Of a DNA stretch of 64,000 nt, positions 8,795 to 17,255 are shown piece by piece. The notes below the pieces were generated by a model. That model ran no database searches and had not been told where the DNA came from. It saw nothing but the letters and a program-made list of their open reading frames with translations. The position numbers and the translations under genes are program-made. The DNA comes from Pseudomonas canadensis (GTDB lineage: Bacteria; Pseudomonadota; Gammaproteobacteria; Pseudomonadales; Pseudomonadaceae), in contig NZ_KI628540.1 in NCBI RefSeq assembly GCF_000503215.1, positions 331,313 through 395,312 on the forward strand. Direction: 5' to 3'. The first letter of the stretch is position 1; each line of letters begins with the position of its first letter.

Positions 8795-8820
8795 GCCAGC
8801 CGCACGCCGGGCGTCCGGCG

Positions 8821-10437
8821 ATGGCGCACAAAATCAGACAGTCAGGGGGCGGTGTGGAGCATCTGTTCAAATTAACGTTGGCGCTGTGTTGCGTGACGCT
8901 GGGGAGCCTGGCGCAACCGGTGTTGGCCGAGGAAGAAGAGGGCGCGCGCAAGGTCGACGTCAACGAGTACTTCGTGCGCGGCAATACGGTGCTGGATGCG
9001 GCGACGATCGAGGAGGCGGTGTATCCGTTCCTGGGGCCGCAGAAGACCTTGGGCGATATCGAAGGCGCGCGCGATGCGTTGCAGAAGATCTACCAGTCGC
9101 GTGGCTACCAGTCGGTGTTTGTCGAGTTGCCGGAGCAGAAGGTCGATGACGGTATCGTCTATCTGCAGGTCAGCGAGACCAAGGTCGGCCGGGTGCGTGT
9201 GGTCGGTGCCAAGCACTATTCGCCAGTGGAAATCCGCGAGCAGGTGCCGGCCCTGGAGGAGGGCGCGGTGCCGGACTTCGCCACGGTGCAAACCCAGTTG
9301 GCGGGCCTCAATCGCGGCGCTGGGCGCCAGGTCACGCCGTTGGTACGCGAGGGTCAACGCCCCGGCACCATGGATGTGGATTTGCAGGTGGAGGACCAGA
9401 ACCCCTGGCACGCCAGTATCGGCCTGAACAACGACTACAGCGCCGACACCGAGAAACTGCGCTCGGTGGCGACCCTGGGGTACGACAACCTTTGGCAACT
9501 GGGCCACAGCATTTCCCTGACCTACTTCACCGCGCCCCAGGACACCGAGAATGCCAAGGTCTGGTCGGGCTCCTACAGCGCCCCGCTCAACGAGCGCTGG
9601 ACCGTGCAGTTCTCGGGCTACCAGTCCGACAGCAACATCGCCACCATCGGCGGCAGCAACGTGCTGGGCAAAGGGCATTCCTACGGCGTGTCGGCCATCT
9701 ACAACCTGCCGGCGGCGGGCAACTGGGCCAACTCGTTCTCGTTTGGCGTGGACTTCAAGGACTTCGACGAACAGATGAAGTTCGGTTCCAGCAGCGACCA
9801 GGTGCCCCTCAAATATGCGCCGTTCACCTTGGGCTACAACGGCTTTCGCTATACCGAACAATCGCAATTGGGCCTCGGCTTGAACCTGGTAGTGGGCACG
9901 CGCGCCTTCTTCGGCTACGGCAGCGATGCCGAAGAGTTCGAATACAAACGCTACAAGGCCAGCGCCAGTTTTGCCGTGCTCAAGGGCGACCTGAATTACA
10001 CCTACACCTTCGCCAACGATTGGCAGTCGGCGACCAAGGGCGGCTTCCAGTTGGCGTCGGGGCCGCTGGTGTCCAACGAGCAGTATTCCGCCGGCGGTGC
10101 CACGTCGGTGCGCGGCTACCTGGCGGCGGAGCGTACCGGGGATGAGGGGTACTTGCTCTCCCAGGAACTGCGCACGCCGTCCCTGGCCAAGTTCCTCGGC
10201 AGTTATGTGCAGGAGTGGCGCTTCTACGCGTTCGCCGAAGGCGCGCGCATGCGCCTGCACGATCCGCTGCCCGAGCAAGAAGACGAATACAGCCTGGCCA
10301 GTGTCGGCCTGGGCACCCGCGCCAGTTTGAGCAAATGGTTGTCCGGCAGCCTGGATTGGGGCTACCCGCTGCTTGATGGACCGAACACCCAGAAACAGGA
10401 CTCGCGACTGCACTTCAGTGTGCAGGCGACTTTCTGA
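8821..10437 (+). CDS. pdtB: TpsB outer-membrane transporter of two-partner secretion (ShlB/FhaC family)
   Basis: 538 residues from the ATG at 8821. A GTG at 8854 has a better ribosome-binding site (AGGGGG) and directly gives a clean signal peptide ending PVLA-EEEE, so it may be the true start. Order: signal peptide; POTRA domains at about residues 50-200 (VDVNEYFVRGNTVLD, GRVRVVGAKHYSP); and a C-terminal 16-strand barrel with the ShlB signature GGATSVRGYLAAERTGDEGY and a final aromatic F (VQATF). It would secrete the FHA protein encoded at 1-1371. The genes downstream are a TonB-ExbBD-like set, as at the P. aeruginosa pdt locus. Confidence 0.9.
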   Translation: MAHKIRQSGGGVEHLFKLTLALCCVTLGSLAQPVLAEEEEGARKVDVNEYFVRGNTVLDAATIEEAVYPFLGPQKTLGDIEGARDALQKIYQSRGYQSVFVELPEQKVDDGIVYLQVSETKVGRVRVVGAKHYSPVEIREQVPALEEGAVPDFATVQTQLAGLNRGAGRQVTPLVREGQRPGTMDVDLQVEDQNPWHASIGLNNDYSADTEKLRSVATLGYDNLWQLGHSISLTYFTAPQDTENAKVWSGSYSAPLNERWTVQFSGYQSDSNIATIGGSNVLGKGHSYGVSAIYNLPAAGNWANSFSFGVDFKDFDEQMKFGSSSDQVPLKYAPFTLGYNGFRYTEQSQLGLGLNLVVGTRAFFGYGSDAEEFEYKRYKASASFAVLKGDLNYTYTFANDWQSATKGGFQLASGPLVSNEQYSAGGATSVRGYLAAERTGDEGYLLSQELRTPSLAKFLGSYVQEWRFYAFAEGARMRLHDPLPEQEDEYSLASVGLGTRASLSKWLSGSLDWGYPLLDGPNTQKQDSRLHFSVQATF

Positions 10438-10461
10438 CTTTTTCTTCCGGAGACTTCACCC

Positions 10462-12261
10462 ATGCAACGCCTATTCCTGAGCCTGTTGATCTGCCTGGGC
10501 TTCACGCTCCCGGCCACCGCCCATGCCTGGTGGCAGGACGACTGGCACTACCGCAAACAGATTTCGGTGGACACCACCGCCCAAGGCGCCGCGATCAACC
10601 AGGCCCTGGGCCGTACCGCGCTGCTGGTGCGCTTGCACACCGGCAACTTCACCTTTGACGGGGTCAAGGATGACGGCGCCGACCTGCGTTTTGTGAGCGC
10701 CGATGAAAAAACCGTGTTCAACCACCAGATCGAGAGCTTCGACCCATTGATGGGCATGGCGCTGATCTGGGTCGATGTGCCCAAGGTCGAAGGCGGTCAG
10801 CGTCAGGACCTGTGGATGTACTACGGCAACCAGAAGGCCCCGGCCACCGCCAACGGCCAGTTGACGTTCGACCCGAACTACACCGCGCTCTACCATTTTG
10901 ACGGGGCCAACGGCACACCGGCCCGCGACACCACGGCCTACGCCAACACCGCGTTGAACGCCACCGGTGCGAGCATCGACGGTGTGATCGGCCGTGCCTT
11001 GCAGTTCAGCGGTCAACCGCTGATGTTGCCGGCCAGCCCTTCGCTGCAACACGCTGCGGGTGGCGCGTTCACCTTCAGCGCCTGGCTGCGCCTGGACCAA
11101 GCCAGCGGCGAGCAAGTCGTGCTGGCCCGACGTGATGGTGCCCATAGCCTGTTGCTGGGTCTGAACCAGGGCATGCCGTTCGTGGACATCGACGGCCAGC
11201 GCGCCGTGTCGACTCAACCTTTGAACCCCGGCCAATGGCAGCACCTGGCGTTCACCTCTGAGGGTGACAAGGTCACGCTGTATGTGAATGGCCGCGAGAC
11301 TGCCACCCTGGCCGTTGCCTTGCCCGCGTTCAACACCCAACTGGCCATTGGTGCCGATCTGCCGGAAGCGGGCACCACGCACCTGCCATTCGCCGGGGCC
11401 ATCGATGAGTTGCGCCTGTCCAAGGTGGCGCGTCCGGCGGCACTGTTGCAGGCCGATGCCAGCGCCCAGGGCGCCGAGTCGAAACTGGTGGCCTATGGCG
11501 TGGATGAAGAACAGTCCGGCTTTGGTTTCGGCAGCCTGGGCTTCTTGCTCAACGCGGTGCCGGTGGATGCCTGGGTAATCATCCTGGTCCTGGTGGCGAT
11601 GATGTTCCAGTCGTGGGTCATCATGCTGCGTAAGAACCGTCAGGTCAGCCGCCTCAGCAGCGCCAACGAGGTGTTCCGCGAGCACTTCTCACAAATCGGC
11701 ACCCGCCTGGAGATGTACGCCGACGACGCCCAACTGGGTGAGCGCCTGGCCCATTCTTCGCTGTGGCGCCTGTACCTGGTAGCGGTCAAGGAGATCCGCA
11801 CCCGGCGTGCCCAGGGCGCTGACACCTCGTCGGTCTCGGCCGCCACCATCGAAGCCATCCGTTGCTCGATGGACGGCGTGCGCACCCGCGAAAACCAGGC
11901 GCTCAGCTCCAAGCTCTCGACCCTGTCCAACGCCATCGCCGGCGGCCCTTATATCGGCCTGCTCGGCACAGTGCTGGGGATCATGGTGGTGTTCCTCGGT
12001 ACGGCCATGGCCGGTGATGTGAACATCAATGCGATTGCTCCCGGTATGGCGGCGGCGTTGCTGGCCACGGCCATGGGCCTGTTTGTCGCGATCCCGGCGC
12101 TGTTTGGCTACAACCGCCTGATCACGCGCAACAAGGAAGTCAGCGCGGACATGCGTGTGTTTGTCGACGAGTTCATCACCCGCCTGGCGGAGATGCACGG
12201 CGAGAGCCAGCACAGTGAAGCCGCGCACCGTCGTGACCATCACGCCGCTGTTCCGGCCTGA
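10462..12261 (+). CDS. exbB: ExbB-like proton-channel protein with N-terminal DUF2341 and LamG-like domains
   Basis: At 599 residues this is more than twice the length of ordinary ExbB. The signal peptide ends at about residue 22 (TAHA-WWQDDWHYRK). A DUF2341-type region (residues 25-125) and a concanavalin/LamG-like region (about 140-310, FTFSAWLRLDQ and WQHLAFTSEGDKVTLYVNGR) follow, predicted to lie in the periplasm. A membrane segment at about 367-388 and a MotA/TolQ/ExbB proton-channel domain complete it (TM segments near 493-515 and 528-552; GLLGTVLGIMVVF). It pairs with ExbD (12273) and the TonB-like protein (12702) to deliver proton-motive force to an outer-membrane partner. The lectin-like half suggests binding of glycan or of the secreted adhesin, which is inference. 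Confidence 0.85.
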   Translation: MQRLFLSLLICLGFTLPATAHAWWQDDWHYRKQISVDTTAQGAAINQALGRTALLVRLHTGNFTFDGVKDDGADLRFVSADEKTVFNHQIESFDPLMGMALIWVDVPKVEGGQRQDLWMYYGNQKAPATANGQLTFDPNYTALYHFDGANGTPARDTTAYANTALNATGASIDGVIGRALQFSGQPLMLPASPSLQHAAGGAFTFSAWLRLDQASGEQVVLARRDGAHSLLLGLNQGMPFVDIDGQRAVSTQPLNPGQWQHLAFTSEGDKVTLYVNGRETATLAVALPAFNTQLAIGADLPEAGTTHLPFAGAIDELRLSKVARPAALLQADASAQGAESKLVAYGVDEEQSGFGFGSLGFLLNAVPVDAWVIILVLVAMMFQSWVIMLRKNRQVSRLSSANEVFREHFSQIGTRLEMYADDAQLGERLAHSSLWRLYLVAVKEIRTRRAQGADTSSVSAATIEAIRCSMDGVRTRENQALSSKLSTLSNAIAGGPYIGLLGTVLGIMVVFLGTAMAGDVNINAIAPGMAAALLATAMGLFVAIPALFGYNRLITRNKEVSADMRVFVDEFITRLAEMHGESQHSEAAHRRDHHAAVPA

Positions 12262-12272
12262 GGAGATCTGCC

Positions 12273-12698
12273 ATGGCTTCCGTAAATACCTCCCACGACG
12301 ATGACGATGATGCCGCCGTCGACAGTATCAACATCACGCCCCTGGTGGACGTGCTGATGGTGGTGCTGGTGATGTTTATCCTCACCGCCACCGCTCAGGT
12401 CTCGGGCATCCAGATTCACTTGCCCAAGGCCAGCGCTTCGGTGTCGTTGTCGGAGGCCAAGACCAAGGCCATCTCCGTGAACGACGGTGGCCAGGTGTTT
12501 CTCGACGCCTACCCGGTGACCCTCGGCGAGCTGGAAGAACGCCTGCGCATCGAGAAAGCGCTGAACCCGGATTTCCCGGTGATCGTGCGTGGCGATGCGA
12601 TGGTGCAGTACCAGAAGGTGATCGAAGTGCTCGACCTGCTGCGTCGGCTGGAACTGTCCCAGGTCGGGTTGGTTACCGGCAAACCGAGTCAGGGCTGA
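12273..12698 (+). CDS. exbD: ExbD/TolR family biopolymer transport protein
   Basis: 141 residues; start ATG at 12273 with AGGAG overlapping the end of exbB. One N-terminal membrane segment (ITPLVDVLMVVLVMFILTAT) carries the essential ExbD Asp in the PLVDV motif, followed by a short periplasmic domain (VIVRGDAMVQYQKVIEVLDL). It assembles with the ExbB-like protein as the proton channel of a TonB-type energiser. The next gene starts 3 bases after its stop. Confidence 0.92.
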   Translation: MASVNTSHDDDDDAAVDSINITPLVDVLMVVLVMFILTATAQVSGIQIHLPKASASVSLSEAKTKAISVNDGGQVFLDAYPVTLGELEERLRIEKALNPDFPVIVRGDAMVQYQKVIEVLDLLRRLELSQVGLVTGKPSQG

Positions 12699-12701
12699 GA
12701 C

Positions 12702-13406
12702 ATGACCGCACAGATCCCGATCGCGCCCTTGCCCATTAAGAAGAAGCCGCCGTTGCGCCCGTTGAAGTGGGGCGTGGGCCTGTTGCTGGGTGCCGTGGCG
12801 GCCTGGTTCTTGTGGCAATGGGCCAATGACATGAGTGGCGTGCGCCGCGAAGCACCGAAGGTGCCGACGATTATCCCGTTGCCGCCGCCACCGCCACCAC
12901 CGCCGGAAAAGCCCAAGGAGCCTGAGCCCCAGGTCGAAGAAAAAATCCCGGAACCGGTGCCAAGCCCCGAACCCGAAGAGGTCAAGCCGGCCGAGGAAGC
13001 GCCGCCTTCGCCTAACGAAGACCTGGCCAACCCGATGCAGATCGACGGCGACGCCCAGTCCGGCAACGACGGTTTCAACATCGGCGCCGGCAAGGGCGGC
13101 GGCATGGCCGGCAGTGGTGGCGGTGGGTTGGGAACGGGCACTTACAAGCAGTACCTGGCCGGCACTTATCAGCGACTGATGCGCGAAGACCCTGAACTGC
13201 GCAAGAAGGCGTTCTCGACACAGATAGACCTGTGGTTGGGCGCCGATGGCCAGGTCACCAAAGCCTTGGTGACCAAGTCCAGCGGGGATGCCGAGACCGA
13301 CGCGCAGATGCTCGCCTTGATCCAGGCACCGCGTGCCACACAGAAGCCGCCGGCGTCGCTGACGCTGCCCATGCGCCTGTCACTCAAGGGCCGGCGTCCG
13401 GATTGA
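12702..13406 (+). CDS. TonB-like energy transducer
   Basis: 234 residues with the TonB layout. A cytoplasmic Lys/Pro-rich start is followed by one membrane helix (WGVGLLLGAVAAWFLWQW, residues 23-40), then a long Pro/Glu-rich periplasmic spacer (residues 55-110: PPPPPPPPEKPKEPEP, EEVKPAEEAP). A Gly-rich linker precedes a C-terminal domain of about 80 residues (YQRLMREDPELRKKAFS, LWLGADGQVTKALVTKSSGD) resembling TonB_C. It completes the ExbB-ExbD-TonB trio of the secretion locus. The outer-membrane client could be the TpsB transporter or the adjacent porin; the sequence does not decide. Confidence 0.85.
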   Translation: MTAQIPIAPLPIKKKPPLRPLKWGVGLLLGAVAAWFLWQWANDMSGVRREAPKVPTIIPLPPPPPPPPEKPKEPEPQVEEKIPEPVPSPEPEEVKPAEEAPPSPNEDLANPMQIDGDAQSGNDGFNIGAGKGGGMAGSGGGGLGTGTYKQYLAGTYQRLMREDPELRKKAFSTQIDLWLGADGQVTKALVTKSSGDAETDAQMLALIQAPRATQKPPASLTLPMRLSLKGRRPD

Positions 13407-13447
13407 ACAAACCCTTTTTTACGGTTTTTTACAGGAGTTGCGTACAC

Positions 13448-15148
13448 ATGATTTCCCCCGTGAATCGACTGACCCTGGCGGTCGGCATGGTCATCGCGAC
13501 CCTGGTCGGCCAGGCGGCTGCAGCCCCGGTCGCACCCTCGGAAAACGTCACCATCAACCTGATCCGCCTATTGGTGCAGCAAGGCGTGCTGACCCAGGAC
13601 ACCGCCAACGGCCTGATCGCCCAGGCCGAAAAAGAGGCCCAGCAGGCCCGCCAGGCCAATGCCGCGCCGGTGGTGGCCGCAGGCCCCGCCGCTGCGCCGG
13701 GTGACGTGCGTGTGCAGTACGTGCCGCAGGCGGTGAAGGATCAGATCCGTGATCAGGTCAAGGCCGAGGTCATGGCCACCGCCAAGCAGGAAAACTGGGC
13801 CCAGCCCAATACCTTCCCGGATTGGGTCTCGCGTATCAGCTTTGATGGCGATATCCGCCTGCGGGACGAGTCGCGCTATTTTTCGGGCAATAACAGCAAC
13901 GAGATCGTCGACTACGCCAAGCTCAATGAAAGCGGCCCGTACGACACCAACAAAGACACCAACACCAAGCTGCCGCCGCTGCTCAACACCACCAAGGACC
14001 GCGAAAACCTGTTCCGCCTGCGCGCGCGCCTGGGCATGAAAGCCGTGCTGTCACCGGACTGGACGGCCGGCATCCGTGTGGGCACCGGCTCTGACAACAA
14101 CCCGGTGTCCACCACCCAGACCCTGGGCGGCGGCTTTGGCAAGAAAGACATCTGGCTCGATCAGGGCTACCTGAGTTGGAAGGCCACGCCGGACGTGACC
14201 CTCACCGCCGGGCGATTCGCCAACCCGTTCTATTCCACTGACATGATGTATTCGGGCGACCTGAACTTCGACGGTATCGCCGCCAATTTCAACCATACGC
14301 TCAATAGCCAGTGGGGCCTGTTCGGCACCTTGGGCGCGTTCCCGGTGGAGTACACCTCCGACTCGGCCAGCAGCAACGGTTTCGACAAGGAAGACAGCGA
14401 CACCAAGTGGCTGTTTGGTGGGCAGATCGGCGCCAACTGGAAGATCAACCGCGAAAACAGCCTGAAGGGCGCGCTGGCCTACTACCACTTTGACGATATC
14501 GAAGGTAAACGCTCCGGCGCTTGCCAGCCGTGGTCCGGCCAGCCGGCGTGTGACAGTGACGGCTCGCGCCTGGCCTTCATGCAAAAGGGCAACAGCGTGT
14601 TCCTGCTACGCGACATTACGCCGAATCCAGCCACCCCAGGCCTGACCCCGCAACCGCAGTTCGTCGGCCTGGCATCCAAGTTCGATGTGCTCGACCTGAA
14701 CCTGGCCTGGGATGCCGAGCTGCCCAGCGATTTCAAGCTGCGCACCCAAGGCAACTTCATCCACAACCTGGCCTACGACAAGGGCGAGATGCTCAAGCGC
14801 AGCGAAGGCCAGATCGTCAACAACATCAACAGCAAGGGCCAGTTTGAAAGTGGCGGCAATGCGCTGATGGTGTCGTTCACCCTCGGCAGCGCGCTGGAAA
14901 TGCGCAAACGCGGCGATTGGAACGTGTTGGCCGGCTACAAATACATCCAGCCTGACGCACTGCCTGACGGCTTCAACGATTCGTCGTTCCACCTGGGCGG
15001 CACCAACGCCAAGGGGTATTTCATTGGCGCCAACTACGGCATCGAAAAGAACATCTACGCCAGTGCGCGTTGGTTAAGCGCGTCTGAAGTGTATGGCGCG
15101 CCGTTCGAAGTCGATGTGATGCAACTGGAACTCAACACGCGCTTTTGA
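13448..15148 (+). CDS. Putative outer-membrane porin
   Basis: 566 residues from the ATG at 13448, chosen because it begins a signal peptide (cleavage near AAAA-PVAP) and has AGGAG upstream. Residues 45-65 form a short Ala/Gln/Glu helix (IAQAEKEAQQARQAN), then a 16- or 18-strand-like barrel (FDGDIRLRDESRYFSG, LTAGRFANPFYSTDMMYSGD) ends in the aromatic terminus LELNTRF. This matches the putative-porin family seen in the homologous P. aeruginosa locus (PA0696 position). It is co-directional with the TonB-like gene 42 bases upstream, and its substrate is unknown. Confidence 0.8.
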   Translation: MISPVNRLTLAVGMVIATLVGQAAAAPVAPSENVTINLIRLLVQQGVLTQDTANGLIAQAEKEAQQARQANAAPVVAAGPAAAPGDVRVQYVPQAVKDQIRDQVKAEVMATAKQENWAQPNTFPDWVSRISFDGDIRLRDESRYFSGNNSNEIVDYAKLNESGPYDTNKDTNTKLPPLLNTTKDRENLFRLRARLGMKAVLSPDWTAGIRVGTGSDNNPVSTTQTLGGGFGKKDIWLDQGYLSWKATPDVTLTAGRFANPFYSTDMMYSGDLNFDGIAANFNHTLNSQWGLFGTLGAFPVEYTSDSASSNGFDKEDSDTKWLFGGQIGANWKINRENSLKGALAYYHFDDIEGKRSGACQPWSGQPACDSDGSRLAFMQKGNSVFLLRDITPNPATPGLTPQPQFVGLASKFDVLDLNLAWDAELPSDFKLRTQGNFIHNLAYDKGEMLKRSEGQIVNNINSKGQFESGGNALMVSFTLGSALEMRKRGDWNVLAGYKYIQPDALPDGFNDSSFHLGGTNAKGYFIGANYGIEKNIYASARWLSASEVYGAPFEVDVMQLELNTRF

Positions 15149-15166
15149 TGCGCACGGAGATGCCAC

Positions 15167-15793
15167 ATGAACACGCGAATCTGCGGGCTGTTGCTGCTGC
15201 TGGTCACCACCGGCGCGTCGGCTGAAGGCATGGAGGAACGCCTGCGTACGCAACTGCGCAGCACTACCCAGCAATTGCAGGCCCTGCAAAGCGAACAGGC
15301 CCAGGCCAGCGCCGCGCGGATTGCGGCGGAAAACCAGGCCAAGCAGGCCCAGGCGCAAATCAAGCAGCTGACCACCGAACTCGCCCAGGTGCGTGGCGTG
15401 GCCGAGCAAATGGCCGGCCAGCAACAGAGCCTGCACAGTCAAGCTCAGGCCCAGGTGGCGGCCAGCAACGAGCAGATCGGCAAGTTCAAGAAGGCCTATG
15501 ACGAACTGCTGGTGCTGGCCAAGGGCAAAGAGGCCGAGCGTGCGCGCTTGCAGGCACAACTGAGCGAACGTGACACACAAGTGCAGCAATGTTCAGTCAA
15601 GAATCAACAGATGTACGGCGTGGCCCAGCAGTTGCTCGCGGCCTACGAAAAAATCGACGTGGCCGAGGTGATGAGTATTCGCCAGCCCTTCGCCAGCAGC
15701 GCGCGGGTCAAGTTCGAGGAACTCGCCCAGGGCTTTGGCGACGATTTGTACAAAAGCCGTTTCGATGCACCCCAGGCAACCGCCAATCATTGA
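15167..15793 (+). CDS. Periplasmic coiled-coil protein of the secretion locus
   Basis: 208 residues: a signal peptide (cleavage near ASA-EGME at about residue 19), then a long Gln/Ala-rich coiled coil to about residue 140 (LRSTTQQLQALQSEQAQ, heptads throughout), then a small C-terminal segment (IRQPFASSARVKFEEL). It sits 18 bases after the porin. No enzymatic motif is visible. By position it corresponds to PA0697 of P. aeruginosa (recalled), of unknown function; a periplasmic scaffold or chaperone for the exported protein is conceivable. Confidence 0.65.
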   Translation: MNTRICGLLLLLVTTGASAEGMEERLRTQLRSTTQQLQALQSEQAQASAARIAAENQAKQAQAQIKQLTTELAQVRGVAEQMAGQQQSLHSQAQAQVAASNEQIGKFKKAYDELLVLAKGKEAERARLQAQLSERDTQVQQCSVKNQQMYGVAQQLLAAYEKIDVAEVMSIRQPFASSARVKFEELAQGFGDDLYKSRFDAPQATANH

Positions 15794-15813
15794 TCGACAG
15801 GGAAGAAATCACC

Positions 15814-16266
15814 ATGAACGAATTGATCTCCAGCGTCACCACCCAGAGCCTCACCGAGCTGCTGCAGGAAGCCGGCTACCGCGTCAACCAGACCGAACAG
15901 AACGGCGTCGTGCAATTGCTCAGCGCCAGTCAGGGCATCGGTTTTGCCGTGCGTTTCGGCAACCCGGCGGTGGAGCAGGGCAGCTATGTGGACTTCACCT
16001 ACAGCTGTGCGCTGCGCATCCAGGGCGAATTGCCTGAAGGTCTGGCGCAGGTGTGGAACGCTTCGCGACGCTTTGCGCGGTTGTCGGTGCAGGGCGAGTT
16101 TTTGTTGATGGAAATGGACGTGGTGGTGGCGGGCGTGGGCGCTACGCACCTGCGCAGTCAGCTGGAGTTGTGGGATCGCCTGTTACAGGAATTTATCGTT
16201 TACCTGCGTGAATACAGCCAACAGGCCGCGCAGTTGCAGGCTGAAGCCGAGGCGCCGGTATTGTGA
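15814..16266 (+). CDS. YbjN-domain-like small protein
   Basis: 150 residues from the ATG at 15814 (GGAAG upstream). No signal peptide. The fold pattern (LTELLQEAGYRVNQTEQNG, then VWNASRRFARLSVQGEFLLM, then a C-terminal helix LELWDRLLQEFIVYLREY) resembles YbjN / type III secretion chaperone-like proteins, which are small cytosolic chaperones. Its stop overlaps the GTG start of the PpiC gene (GTGA). A cytosolic chaperone role in the secretion locus is plausible and unproven. Confidence 0.65.
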   Translation: MNELISSVTTQSLTELLQEAGYRVNQTEQNGVVQLLSASQGIGFAVRFGNPAVEQGSYVDFTYSCALRIQGELPEGLAQVWNASRRFARLSVQGEFLLMEMDVVVAGVGATHLRSQLELWDRLLQEFIVYLREYSQQAAQLQAEAEAPVL

Positions 16267-17204
16267 AGAAACCTACCTTGATGGTCGGCGCGGGTGCGTT
16301 GGTCTTGCTGGTGGTGGCGGTGGGCTTGAGCCTGCGGCCGGGCAGTGACCCGGTGGCGGCGCAGCAACCGGCGCCGGTGATCAATCCTGTATCGGCCGGG
16401 CCGGCGGTGGCCCGCCTGGGCAATCAGCAGATCGACCTGACGGAACTGAAAACCGTGCTGGCCAGCCTGCCTGCCGAGTCCCGTGAGCAGTTGCGCGGTA
16501 ACCGTGGCGCGTTGGAAACCTGGATTCGTTCACGGTTGGCGCAAAAGGCGGTGCTCGAACAGGCCGACGCCCAGGGCTGGCGCCAGCGCCCGGACGTGGA
16601 ACAGCAGACCCGCGCCGCCGCCGAGCAGATCGTGTTTCGCGACTACATGCTCTCGGTCAGCCAGGTGCCGGCCGATTACCCCAGCGCGGCGGAGTTGCAG
16701 CAGGCCTACGACAGTGGCAAGTCGCAATGGGTGACGCCGCCATTGTACCGGGTGAGCCAGATTTTCCTGGCGACCAATGACCCGCAAACCGTCGACAACG
16801 TGCGCCGCCAGGCCCAGGAACTGAGCCGTCGTGCCCAGGCCGCGCCAGGTGATTTCGCCGCCCTGGCCACGCAGTTTTCCCAGGACACCGACTCCGCCGC
16901 GCGCGGCGGTGACTCAGGCATGCAACCCTTGCAACAGCTGGTGCCGGAAGTGCGCAATGCCGTGTCGCGCCTCAAGGTCGGCGCCGTGTCGGACGTGGTG
17001 CAGAGCGCGGCGGGGTTTCATGTGCTCAAACTCACCGGCCAGCAACCGGCGCGTACTGCGACCCTCGACGAACTGCGCGAGCGCCTGACCCAGGCCCTGC
17101 GTGTCCAACGTCAGGAGCAGATCGCCAAGGCGTACCTCGAAGGCATGCTCAACACCGCAACCCTGAGTATCGACGGCGCCGAGCTGAACAAGGTGCTGGA
17201 GTAA
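16263..17204 (+). CDS. PpiC-type periplasmic peptidyl-prolyl cis-trans isomerase
   Basis: 313 residues starting at the GTG (GTGAAGAAA) that overlaps the previous stop. An N-terminal hydrophobic segment (residues 5-24) acts as signal or anchor. A SurA/PpiD-like helical part covers about 50-140, and a parvulin rotamase domain covers about 150-255 (YRVSQIFLATND, FAALATQFSQDTDSAARGGD, GAVSDVVQSAAGFHVLKL). It would help fold the large exoprotein or barrel proteins in the periplasm. The position matches PA0699 in the P. aeruginosa locus. Confidence 0.88.
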   Translation: MKKPTLMVGAGALVLLVVAVGLSLRPGSDPVAAQQPAPVINPVSAGPAVARLGNQQIDLTELKTVLASLPAESREQLRGNRGALETWIRSRLAQKAVLEQADAQGWRQRPDVEQQTRAAAEQIVFRDYMLSVSQVPADYPSAAELQQAYDSGKSQWVTPPLYRVSQIFLATNDPQTVDNVRRQAQELSRRAQAAPGDFAALATQFSQDTDSAARGGDSGMQPLQQLVPEVRNAVSRLKVGAVSDVVQSAAGFHVLKLTGQQPARTATLDELRERLTQALRVQRQEQIAKAYLEGMLNTATLSIDGAELNKVLE

Positions 17205-17255
17205 CCCGCGTCAACCCGCATTGGATGCACAGACCGACAAGACAGGGAGTCTCCC

